A DNA stretch of 17,077 nt. Origin: Catenibacterium mitsuoka_A (lineage in GTDB: Bacteria > Bacillota_I > Bacilli_A > Erysipelotrichales > Coprobacillaceae). The position numbers and the translations under genes are program-made. The notes under the pieces were generated by a model that was not told the DNA's origin, did not search any database, and saw only the letters and a list, made by a program, of their open reading frames with translations. Below, one piece after another: positions 6,908-13,370 of the stretch. The first letter of the stretch is position 1; the number at the start of each line of letters is the position of its first letter. The stretch lies in assembly GCF_964259225.1 (NCBI RefSeq), contig NZ_CAXVKN010000054.1; one strand, written 5' to 3'.

Positions 6908-8669
6908 GAATCTAGACTATATTAAAAAGAAGCTTTCTCTGCTTCCTATGTCTCCTGGCTGTTACTTAATGAAGAATACAGACGGAAAAGTTATTTATGT
7001 AGGAAAGGCGCGAAAACTTAAAAATCGCGTCTCTTCTTATTTTACAGGAGCACATAACTATAAAACTACAAAATTAGTCGATCATATATGGGACTTTGAC
7101 TATATCGTGACAGGTAGTGAGAAGGAAGCATTATTACTAGAAATTAACCTTATTAAAGACTATACACCTGAATACAACATCATGTTCATGGATAATACTT
7201 ATTATCCTTATATTGAACTCACTGATGAAACCCATCCACGACTTAAAATAGTAAGAAAAACTAAAAACAAAAAGAATAAATACTTTGGTCCTTATCCAGA
7301 TGCCACTGCAGCTAGAAATACTTTTAAATTATTAAATAAGCTTTACCCATTAAGAAAGTGCAATCATGTTCCAGATAAACCATGCTTATATTATTCTTTA
7401 CATCAATGTCTAGGTCCATGTATTAATGAAGTTGACAAGAGCCAATATGATGAAATTAGAAAAGAACTAATTTCTTTTATACATGGTAATACCAAATCCA
7501 AAATAGATGAACTCACTGAAAAGATGATGACAGCTAGTGAAAACCTTCAATTTGAACTTGCGAAAGAATATCGTGATCTCATTCGTTCTATAGAATATGT
7601 CACAGCTAAACAGAATGTTCAATTTGGAGACTATAAAGATAGAGATATCTTAGGCTATTTTATTGATAAAGGCTACATTAGTATACAGCTCTTCTTTATG
7701 CGTGAAGGTAAACTTCTCTATCATGATTTTAATTTAGAACCAGTAGGAGAAGATTTTGAAGAAGATCTCATTCGTTTCTTAGTTACTTATTATCAAACTC
7801 ATCCAGAACCTTACGAACTGCTTATTCCTCAAGATGTTGATTTAGAACTATTAACTGAAATATTATCCTGTCATGTTCTTCAGCCACAAAGAGGAGATAA
7901 GAAATCCTTAGTAGAAATGGCTAATAAGAATGCGAAAGAAGCATTAGAAAAGAAATTCTTATTAAAAGAGAAGACAGATGAAAAAACAATTCTTCCTATT
8001 ATTGAATTAGGTCAAAAACTAGGTATTGATACACCACACACGATTGAATTATACGATAACTCTAATATCCAGGGTGCTTATGCAGTCGCTGGTATGGTTG
8101 TATATAAAGATGGTGTACCATCTAAAAAAGATTATCGTAAATATAAGATCAAGACAGTAGAAGGTCCTGATGATTATGCAAGTATGAAGGAAGTTATCTA
8201 TAGACGTTATTATCGCTTACTTATGGAGCAAAAAGAAATGGCTGATCTCATTATTGTCGATGGTGGACTAGGACAGATCAAAGTCGCCAAAGAAGTGATA
8301 AATAGTTTAAATCTCTCTGTACATATATGTGGTTTATCCAAGGATGATAAACATTCTACCGCAATGTTGCTAGATGAAAATGGGAACCAGGTTCCTATTG
8401 ATACAAAGAGTCCTTTATTCTTCTTACTAACTCGTATGCAGGATGAAGTGCATCGCTATGCTATTTCATTCCACCGTCAGGTACGCTCTAAATCCTTATT
8501 TAGTTCTATATTAGATGAAGTAGAAGGAATAGGGGAAGCACGCAAGAAGAAGCTTCTTAATCATTTTAAGAGTGTTAAAAAGATGAAGGAAGCATCACTG
8601 GAAGAACTAGAAGCAGTCATTCCTAAGAATACTGCAGCAAAGCTCTATGAAGTACTACATAAAGAATAA
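6900..8669 (+). CDS. uvrC: UvrABC system protein C (excinuclease subunit)
   Basis: UvrC makes both incisions around a lesion during nucleotide excision repair after loading by UvrA and UvrB. The 589-residue length is normal. The N-terminal GIY-YIG nuclease shows GCYLM (Y22), YVGKA (Y33), R43 and E81. CLYYSLHQCLGPC follows, then a UvrB-binding UVR segment (about 205-240). The RNase H-like 5' nuclease domain begins at YDNSNIQG (D386) and includes VDGGLGQ. Helix-hairpin-helix motifs (EGIGEARKKKLL) end the protein. The start is TTG at 6900, giving MNKNLDYIKKKL, which lines up with the Bacillus N-terminus; no Met occurs before the GIY motif except M17. It overlaps mutS2 by 8 nt with a weak ribosome site, so it is probably translationally coupled. 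No terminator is seen after it. Confidence 0.97.
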   Translation: MNKNLDYIKKKLSLLPMSPGCYLMKNTDGKVIYVGKARKLKNRVSSYFTGAHNYKTTKLVDHIWDFDYIVTGSEKEALLLEINLIKDYTPEYNIMFMDNTYYPYIELTDETHPRLKIVRKTKNKKNKYFGPYPDATAARNTFKLLNKLYPLRKCNHVPDKPCLYYSLHQCLGPCINEVDKSQYDEIRKELISFIHGNTKSKIDELTEKMMTASENLQFELAKEYRDLIRSIEYVTAKQNVQFGDYKDRDILGYFIDKGYISIQLFFMREGKLLYHDFNLEPVGEDFEEDLIRFLVTYYQTHPEPYELLIPQDVDLELLTEILSCHVLQPQRGDKKSLVEMANKNAKEALEKKFLLKEKTDEKTILPIIELGQKLGIDTPHTIELYDNSNIQGAYAVAGMVVYKDGVPSKKDYRKYKIKTVEGPDDYASMKEVIYRRYYRLLMEQKEMADLIIVDGGLGQIKVAKEVINSLNLSVHICGLSKDDKHSTAMLLDENGNQVPIDTKSPLFFLLTRMQDEVHRYAISFHRQVRSKSLFSSILDEVEGIGEARKKKLLNHFKSVKKMKEASLEELEAVIPKNTAAKLYEVLHKE

Positions 8670-8671
8670 TC

Positions 8672-8700
8672 TATACACTTTTTGCGATATACTATATAAT
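8672..8700 (+). promoter_or_regulatory. Probable promoter of the M15B-like gene
   Basis: TATACA (8672-8677), a 17-nt spacer, then a perfect TATAAT (8695-8700), directly after the uvrC stop. The ribosome site CAGGTGA follows, 5 nt before the ATG at 8725. Confidence 0.6.
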
Positions 8701-8724
8701 TGACACTAGAGAGCAGGTGATTTA

Positions 8725-9876
8725 ATGGAAAATAAGCGCAAGTATCTGTTTATTACAGTCATTGCATTATTTATCGTTTCATTCTATACAATTAACCTCC
8801 GATTTGATCCATTCTATCGTGTCAACGGCATCAATAACGATAATAGAATGATCATCGAAAAGTATTTAAGTAAAGAAGAGCAGAAATATCTTGTAGAAAA
8901 CAGAATTCCTCTTTACCATTTTATGAAATATATCAAATATGATGATTTTTATCTTCCATATTATCAATATTATGAATTACTAGAAAAAACAGGGCGTTAC
9001 TCTACAAATAAATCTATCCTACAAACAGGCAATGAATTAGCAACTAAACTCACTAATACCTATAAAGGTGCATCTTATGATCAAGCAAAGAAACTTGTAG
9101 AACATGATTTAGAAGCAGGATATTTATATAATCAGAACTTTGATTTTGGTAAACTACAAATATATTATGAAATGAGACCTCTTTATGAAGATTATAGTTA
9201 TGTAGATGATACAGAATACTATATTGAATTATTAAAGAATCGTGGACTAAATGATAAAATGATTCTTTCATTCTTCAAACAGGCATGTGCTAATTACTCT
9301 CGTTACGGTTTAACAACACTTATGACTCAGGCAAATAATCAAGATATGTTATTGATTCCTGATCCTTCAGCTCTTTTAACTACCTTAAGTGATCAAACTT
9401 ATATAGGTGCTTATGTTCCTCATAATCTTGTCTTAATGTCAGATATTCATCGTTTAAAATATGCCATGTATTTAAATAATGACGCCTATGAAGCGCTAAA
9501 GAAGATGATTGATGCAATGCCTGATGAGATTGCGAATGATTTTTATGTCAAAGAAGCATATACAAGCTTTACTGACTTACAGTATTCCAATCCTAATCTT
9601 GCAGGTAAAGATGAAAGACAATTAGGGAATACAGTTTCTATTGCCTCTAAGTCCATTGCCTATCATGAGTTTGAAACATCTGCCCTGTCACAATGGCTTG
9701 AAGCGCATTCATATGAATATGGTTTTATATTACGTTATCCAAAACGTATGGCATCTTCTACAAATTACGTGTATGATGCACATTATTATCGCTATGTAGG
9801 CAAGAAGAATGCGAATAAGATTTATAAAGAAAATAGCTGTATTGAAGAATATAATCAGAAGGAGGCAGCTGAATGA
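8725..9876 (+). CDS. Membrane-anchored VanY/M15B-like protein lacking zinc ligands (pseudopeptidase)
   Basis: The protein has a signal anchor (7-24) and so probably faces outward. A hydrophilic region (about 30-225) leads into a D-Ala-D-Ala carboxypeptidase-like domain (about 230-378). VanY-family landmarks are present: YVPHNLVLM, DAYEALKKMIDAM, FETSALSQWLEAHSYEYGF, ILRYPK, YYRYVG and CIEEY. The catalytic positions are changed. The YRS Arg is T280, the SEHQTG zinc His is R298 (DERQLG), the AVDI zinc Asp is S305, and YEPWHYRYVG reads YDAHYYRYVG, placing Tyr354 at the last zinc His and Asp351 at the catalytic Glu. H353 is one residue off. The frame is open throughout, so this looks like a maintained non-enzymatic wall-binding or regulatory protein rather than a decayed gene. 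Its 3' end overlaps the next gene by 4 nt. Confidence 0.75.
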   Translation: MENKRKYLFITVIALFIVSFYTINLRFDPFYRVNGINNDNRMIIEKYLSKEEQKYLVENRIPLYHFMKYIKYDDFYLPYYQYYELLEKTGRYSTNKSILQTGNELATKLTNTYKGASYDQAKKLVEHDLEAGYLYNQNFDFGKLQIYYEMRPLYEDYSYVDDTEYYIELLKNRGLNDKMILSFFKQACANYSRYGLTTLMTQANNQDMLLIPDPSALLTTLSDQTYIGAYVPHNLVLMSDIHRLKYAMYLNNDAYEALKKMIDAMPDEIANDFYVKEAYTSFTDLQYSNPNLAGKDERQLGNTVSIASKSIAYHEFETSALSQWLEAHSYEYGFILRYPKRMASSTNYVYDAHYYRYVGKKNANKIYKENSCIEEYNQKEAAE

Positions 9877-10340
9877 AAAAAATTGTAATTATGTCAGATA
9901 ACCATGGTGACATGAATATCTTAACAGATATTAAAGTTTTAGAAGATGATGCAGATTACTATATCCATTGTGGTGATAGTGAATCGTATCAATTACGTGA
10001 TTTAGATGAATTTGTTGCTGTGAAAGGAAACAATGACTGGAGTCTTGATCTTCCACAAACTGCAAGATTAGATATTGAAGGAAGACATCTTCTGATTACT
10101 CATGGGCAGTTCTTTGGTTATTTTGATCGTGAAAAGAAAATGCTGGACTTTTTAAAGAAATATAATGGAGATGTTTTAATCTCAGGACATACACATATGC
10201 CTCTTGTAAAAGAGAAAAATGGTTTATGGCTTATTAATCCTGGCTCTACTTCATGGCCACGTGGTGGCAGCAAAAGATCTTATGCAGTGATGACTATTGA
10301 TGGTACAAATGTAGATGTTAGAATTAAAACATTGGAATAA
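9873..10340 (+). CDS. YfcE/YsnB-type metallophosphoesterase
   Basis: This 155-residue calcineurin-like phosphoesterase of the MJ0936/YfcE family is a small cytoplasmic phosphodiesterase. All dimetal ligands are in place: D9 and H11 in MSDNHGD, D35 in HCGDSE, N53 in KGNND, H77 in THGQFFG, and H106 and H108 in SGHTHMP, followed by the family's NPGSTSWPRGG. A strong AGGAGG lies before the ATG, which overlaps the previous stop in ATGA, so the two genes are co-translated. The physiological substrate of this family is not settled and nothing here narrows it. In Bacillus the homologue ysnB lies in a different context. Confidence 0.93.
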   Translation: MKKIVIMSDNHGDMNILTDIKVLEDDADYYIHCGDSESYQLRDLDEFVAVKGNNDWSLDLPQTARLDIEGRHLLITHGQFFGYFDREKKMLDFLKKYNGDVLISGHTHMPLVKEKNGLWLINPGSTSWPRGGSKRSYAVMTIDGTNVDVRIKTLE

Positions 10341-10362
10341 TGATACAATTTATTAAATGGGA

Positions 10363-10390
10363 TTGACTTTTTATATCTTCCTATTATAAT
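10363..10390 (+). promoter_or_regulatory. Promoter of the lysine-riboswitch transporter operon
   Basis: TTGACT (10363-10368), a 16-nt spacer and a perfect TATAAT (10385-10390), placing the transcript start near 10397, just before the riboswitch P1 helix. Confidence 0.8.
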
Positions 10391-10410
10391 GGGCATGTAA
10401 AGTCAAATAT

Positions 10411-10572
10411 AAAGATAGAGGAAGCGATGCATCAGAGTAGTATGAGGAGTCGGCAGACTAAGAATCATATGAAAGGTAATCATCGCCGAAAGAAGATAAG
10501 CGGCAGCTTATAGTCTTGGGGATTCAGGAAATACCTGTCTCACTCCTTCATGATGAAGAGGCGTTATCTAAT
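10411..10572 (+). ncRNA. Lysine riboswitch (L-box)
   Basis: The five-helix lysine aptamer can be drawn directly. P1 pairs AGATA (10413-10417) with TATCT (10565-10569). P2 pairs GCGATG (10424-10429) with CATCGC (10481-10486). P3 is ATAAGC/GCTTAT (10496-10501, 10506-10511), P4 CAGG/CCTG (10525-10528, 10534-10537), P5 CTTCA/TGAAG (10546-10550, 10554-10558). The conserved L-box stretches AGAGG, GAGTAGT, GAAAGG and CGCCGAAAG are in order. CGTTATC (10562-10568) overlaps the P1 3' strand and can instead pair with GATAACG (10588-10594) in the terminator loop. This gives a standard off-switch: lysine stabilises P1 and frees the terminator. Confidence 0.92.
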
Positions 10573-10576
10573 CGTT

Positions 10577-10608
10577 AAAAGCTATATGATAACGTATAGC
10601 TTTTTTTC
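10577..10608 (+). terminator. Riboswitch-controlled intrinsic terminator
   Basis: The stem AAAAGCTATA/TATAGCTTTT (10577-10586, 10595-10604) ends in a run of seven T (10601-10607). Its 8-nt loop holds GATAACG, the partner of the antiterminator strand at 10562-10568. Confidence 0.9.
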
Positions 10609-10635
10609 TATTTTTATATAGAAAGGGGAATATTT

Positions 10636-11448
10636 ATGAAAAAGACTTTAATTACGCTTGCAACAGCAGCGCTTGTATTATCAGGATGTGGATCATCTAC
10701 TAAGGATGACAACACTTTTACAGTAGGGATGGAAGCAGCTTACCAGCCATTTAACTGGCAGACTTCTAAGAAAACAGATACTGCAGTACAGTTAGATGGC
10801 GGTGCAGGTTATGCAGATGGATATGATGTTGTCGTTGCCAGCAAAATTGCTAAAAAATTAGGAAAGAAACTTGTAGTAAAGAAGATTGCATGGGATGGTT
10901 TACAGCCAGCTGTAGAATCTGGTGAAATTGATGCAATTATCGCAGGTATGACTGCTGATAAGAAACGTGAAAAGGGATTAGATTTCACTACACCTTATTA
11001 TCAGAGTGAAATGGTTATGATTGTAAGAAAGAATAGTGCCATGACTTCATTCAATGATATCCAGCAGTTCTCAGGCTATAAGGTAACAGGTCAGAAGAAT
11101 ACTAACTATGATACAATCATTGATCAGATTAATGGTGTAAAACATCAGACACCTAAATCAACTTACCCAGAATTAGTTGTTGCTTTACAGCAGGGTGATA
11201 CAGATGGTATTACTGCTGAATTACCAGTTGCAAATGGTATCGTACAGGCTAACCCAGATTTATCAATCGTTAAGTTTGCAGATGGCCATAACTTTAATGT
11301 AGATACTGCAGTATCAATTGGATTAAAGAATAATACACGTAAGACTGCTGAATTCAAGAAGATTCAGAAGGCTTTAGATTCTATTTCACAAGAAGAAAGA
11401 TTAAAAATCATGGAAGATGCTGTTAAGAGAGCACCTACTGAAAAATAG
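10636..11448 (+). CDS. Amino-acid (probably lysine) ABC transporter substrate-binding lipoprotein
   Basis: This is the extracellular solute-binding component of a polar amino-acid ABC importer, cluster 3 type. The lipoprotein signal peptide MKKTLITLATAALVLSGC has lipobox L15-S-G-C18, so Cys18 should be lipid-anchored after LspA cleavage. The mature protein shows the family blocks: FTVGMEAAYQPFNW, GYDVVVASKIAKKLG, WDGLQPAVESGEIDAIIAGMT and LDFTTPYYQS. The ribosome site AAAGGGGA precedes the ATG. Lysine specificity is inferred from the L-box leader, not from the pocket residues, which cannot assign the ligand here. It starts a three-gene operon with the permease 8 nt downstream. Confidence 0.92.
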   Translation: MKKTLITLATAALVLSGCGSSTKDDNTFTVGMEAAYQPFNWQTSKKTDTAVQLDGGAGYADGYDVVVASKIAKKLGKKLVVKKIAWDGLQPAVESGEIDAIIAGMTADKKREKGLDFTTPYYQSEMVMIVRKNSAMTSFNDIQQFSGYKVTGQKNTNYDTIIDQINGVKHQTPKSTYPELVVALQQGDTDGITAELPVANGIVQANPDLSIVKFADGHNFNVDTAVSIGLKNNTRKTAEFKKIQKALDSISQEERLKIMEDAVKRAPTEK

Positions 11449-11456
11449 GAGATAAA

Positions 11457-12185
11457 ATGAAAATAGATTTTCAATATGCATGGAGTCAGTTAATTAATAA
11501 CTGGCCTCTATTCTGGTATGGTATTAAGATGACAATCGCTTTTGCGGTTGTTGGTACATTAGCTGGTTTAATTATTGGTTTAATTATTGGTGCCATTCGT
11601 TGTGTACCATTAGATCCACTAGATAAACCAGTGACAAGATTCTTTAAACGTTTAGGACGTTTTATCACAGGCTTTTATGTATGGGTATTCCGTGGAACAC
11701 CTATGATGGTTCAGGCTGTATTCCTTTATTACTTATTCAAACCAGTATTACATTGGAATAACTTTACAGCTGGTATGGTAATTATCTCAGTGAATACAGC
11801 TGCTTATATGGCTGAAATTATTCGTAGTGGGATTCAGTCTATTGATCCTGGACAGATGGAAGCAGCTAAGTCTTTAGGTATGACAAATACTCAGACTATG
11901 ATTTCTATCATCTTCCCACAGGCTATTAAGAATACATTCCCATCACTTGGTAACCAGTTTATCGTTAATATTAAGGATAGCTGTATGTTAAATGCGATTT
12001 CAGTTGTTGAATTATTCTTCCAGGCACAATCAGTGGCTGGTACGAACATGAGATATATCGAAGTATATCTTGTTGTTGCAATTCTTTACTTAATTCTTAC
12101 AACTGTAGCTACATTTGTACTTAACTATGTTGAAAAGAAAATCAATAAGACAAACACAGTTACTATCAAGGATAACTGTGCTTAA
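11457..12185 (+). CDS. Amino-acid (probably lysine) ABC transporter permease
   Basis: This 242-residue inner-membrane permease of the HisM/GlnP (BPD_transp_1) family forms the translocation path, probably as a homodimer because only one permease gene is present. The N-terminal WPLFWYGIKMTI and FRGTPMMVQ are characteristic. The EAA loop that contacts the ATPase begins at E135 (EAAKSLGMTNTQTM) and continues to FPQAI. About five hydrophobic segments are visible, the last near VVAILYLILTTVATFVL. TAGGAG lies just before the ATG, and the ATPase gene starts 11 nt after its stop. Confidence 0.93.
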   Translation: MKIDFQYAWSQLINNWPLFWYGIKMTIAFAVVGTLAGLIIGLIIGAIRCVPLDPLDKPVTRFFKRLGRFITGFYVWVFRGTPMMVQAVFLYYLFKPVLHWNNFTAGMVIISVNTAAYMAEIIRSGIQSIDPGQMEAAKSLGMTNTQTMISIIFPQAIKNTFPSLGNQFIVNIKDSCMLNAISVVELFFQAQSVAGTNMRYIEVYLVVAILYLILTTVATFVLNYVEKKINKTNTVTIKDNCA

Positions 12186-12196
12186 GGAGGAAAGAA

Positions 12197-12934
12197 ATGG
12201 ATACAGTAATTGAAATTAAACATTTAGAAAAACATTTTGGTGACCTCCGTGTTCTTAACGATATTGATTTCACTATCGAACGTGGTAAGGTTGTTACTAT
12301 TATTGGTTCAAGTGGTTCTGGGAAAAGTACATTACTAAGATGTATCAACCTTCTTGAAGTACCTGATGCAGGAGAAATTCTATTTAATGGTCAAAATATC
12401 CTTAAAGGTGATTTAGATGCTTCTACATATCGTAGTAAAGTAGGCATGGTATTCCAAAACTTTAACTTATTTAGTAATAAGACAGTTTTAGAAAACTGTA
12501 TGATTGGACAGATCAAAGTATTAAAGAAATCTAAAGAAGAAGCCCGCGCTGAAGCAATGAAACAGTTAAAAGCTGTTGGTATGGATAAATTCGCAGATGC
12601 TTCTAGTACAAAGCTTTCTGGTGGTCAGAAACAGCGTGTTGCGATTGCAAGAGCTTTATGTATGAAACCAGAAGTACTTCTATTTGATGAACCTACAAGT
12701 GCCTTAGATCCTGAAATGGTAGGGGATGTATTAGATGTTATGAAGGAACTTGCGAAAGAAGGTTTAACAATGGCTGTCGTAACTCATGAAATGCAGTTTG
12801 CTAGAGAAGTCAGTGATGTTGTATGTTTTATGGATCAGGGCGTTATTGCTGAAATGGGTACTCCTGAAGAAGTATTTGAACATCCTAAAACAGAACGTGC
12901 TAAACAGTTCTTATCACGTTATTCTAATAGATAA
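12197..12934 (+). CDS. Amino-acid (probably lysine) ABC transporter ATP-binding protein
   Basis: This 245-residue GlnQ/HisP-type ATPase powers the importer. All nucleotide-binding motifs are intact: Walker A GSSGSGKST (37-45), Q-loop in VGMVFQNFNLF, signature LSGGQ (140-144), Walker B LLFDEP (D164, E165), D-loop SALDPE and switch H197 in VVTHEM. A strong AAGGAGG precedes the ATG. It is the last gene of the L-box operon, followed by a terminator. Lysine as substrate is inferred from the riboswitch. Confidence 0.94.
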   Translation: MDTVIEIKHLEKHFGDLRVLNDIDFTIERGKVVTIIGSSGSGKSTLLRCINLLEVPDAGEILFNGQNILKGDLDASTYRSKVGMVFQNFNLFSNKTVLENCMIGQIKVLKKSKEEARAEAMKQLKAVGMDKFADASSTKLSGGQKQRVAIARALCMKPEVLLFDEPTSALDPEMVGDVLDVMKELAKEGLTMAVVTHEMQFAREVSDVVCFMDQGVIAEMGTPEEVFEHPKTERAKQFLSRYSNR

Positions 12935-12946
12935 AATATTGACTCA

Positions 12947-12975
12947 AGAGATAGCATAAAAGCTGTCTCTTTTTC
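12947..12975 (+). terminator. Terminator of the lysine ABC operon
   Basis: A 9-bp stem AGAGATAGC/GCTGTCTCT (12947-12955, 12962-12970; one G-T pair) is followed by TTTTCTT, 12 nt after the ATPase stop. Confidence 0.85.
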
Positions 12976-12979
12976 TTAT

Positions 12980-13014
12980 ATAAAAAAACTGGTAATGACG
13001 GTTCTTTACCAGTT
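12980..13014 (-). terminator. Second minus-strand terminator downstream of tRNA-Arg
   Basis: A perfect 9-bp stem AACTGGTAA/TTACCAGTT (12987-12995, 13006-13014) has seven A on its plus-strand left side (12982-12988), i.e. a T-run when read on the minus strand. It would stop read-through from the tRNA into the ABC operon. It is not part of the repeat shared with the other tRNA copy. Confidence 0.7.
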
Positions 13015-13020
13015 ATATGC

Positions 13021-13048
13021 AAAATAAAAACCTCGGATCAACCGAGGT
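13021..13048 (-). terminator. Terminator of tRNA-Arg copy 1
   Basis: On the minus strand, CCTCGG-TTGAT-CCGAGG (plus 13031-13047) is followed by TTTTTATTTT, starting 11 nt after the tRNA 3' end. An identical hairpin follows copy 2. Confidence 0.85.
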
Positions 13049-13058
13049 AACTAACAGA

Positions 13059-13135
13059 TGGCGTCCACGAGGGGATTCGAACCCATGACCGCACGCTTAG
13101 AAGGCGTGTGCTCTATCCAGCTGAGCTACGTAGAC
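13059..13135 (-). tRNA. tRNA-Arg (anticodon TCT), copy 1
   Basis: A 77-nt cloverleaf with CCA encoded. The acceptor stem pairs GTCTACG with CGTGGAC (one G-T pair). The D-arm has AGCTCAGCTGGATAGAGC, the anticodon stem is CACGC/GCGTG with loop CTTCTAA, and the T-arm contains GGTTCGAATCC. It reads AGA codons, which are common in these AT-rich genes. Sequence is identical to the copy at 16999-17075. Confidence 0.97.
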
Positions 13136-13158
13136 ACTTGTTTTTCAACTGCTTGTTT

Positions 13159-13187
13159 ATAATAGCATATAGATCATTTTAATGCAA
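13159..13187 (-). promoter_or_regulatory. Promoter of tRNA-Arg copy 1
   Basis: Read on the minus strand: TTGCAT (13187-13182), a 17-nt spacer ending in TGC, then TATTAT (13164-13159), an extended -10. The start of transcription would lie about 15-20 nt before the tRNA. Confidence 0.7.
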
Positions 13188-13284
13188 TATGAAAATGAAA
13201 AAAATGATTAAATACCTATCTTAATGTTTTCTCACACTTTAAATAATAAACAAGCTGTGTATATATTATAATATTCATGTAACA

Positions 13285-13313
13285 TTTTGAATGTTTTTAA
13301 ATTGTATTATAAT
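13285..13313 (+). promoter_or_regulatory. Probable promoter of the surface-protein gene
   Basis: A perfect TATAAT lies at 13308-13313. The -35 is poor: TTTTGA at 17-nt spacing or TTGAAT (13287-13292) at 15-nt spacing. The flanks are very AT-rich. Transcription would start near 13320, immediately before the palindromic site at 13333. Confidence 0.5.
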
Positions 13314-13332
13314 ATATATTGAAATCATAAAT

Positions 13333-13346
13333 TGATAGCGCTATCA
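13333..13346. promoter_or_regulatory. cre-like operator (candidate CcpA site)
   Basis: TGATAGCGCTATCA is a perfect 14-bp palindrome matching 13 of 14 positions of the cre consensus TGWAARCGYTWNCW (position 4 is T instead of A). It sits just downstream of the predicted transcription start and 25 nt before the start codon, a place typical for repression. Another LacI-family repressor could also use such a site. Confidence 0.6.
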
Positions 13347-13370
13347 TATATACATATGGGAGGAATCAGA

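Larger units (their letters stand above)
13021..13136. repeat. Direct repeat copy A: tRNA-Arg plus terminator
   Basis: This block matches 16961-17076 at 112 of 116 positions in the same orientation; the differences are all at 13051-13055 between terminator and tRNA. The start-to-start distance is 3,940 bp and the surface-protein gene lies between. Confidence 0.95.

Noticed and set aside
12987..13014. Hairpin considered as a second terminator for the ABC operon on the plus strand
   Set aside because: There is no T-run after it on the plus strand; the A-run on its left makes it a minus-strand terminator instead.
13332..13370. Upstream TTG start adding 13 residues to the surface protein
   Set aside because: No ribosome site; the segment contains the palindromic operator and the Shine-Dalgarno of the ATG at 13371, which begins a normal signal peptide.
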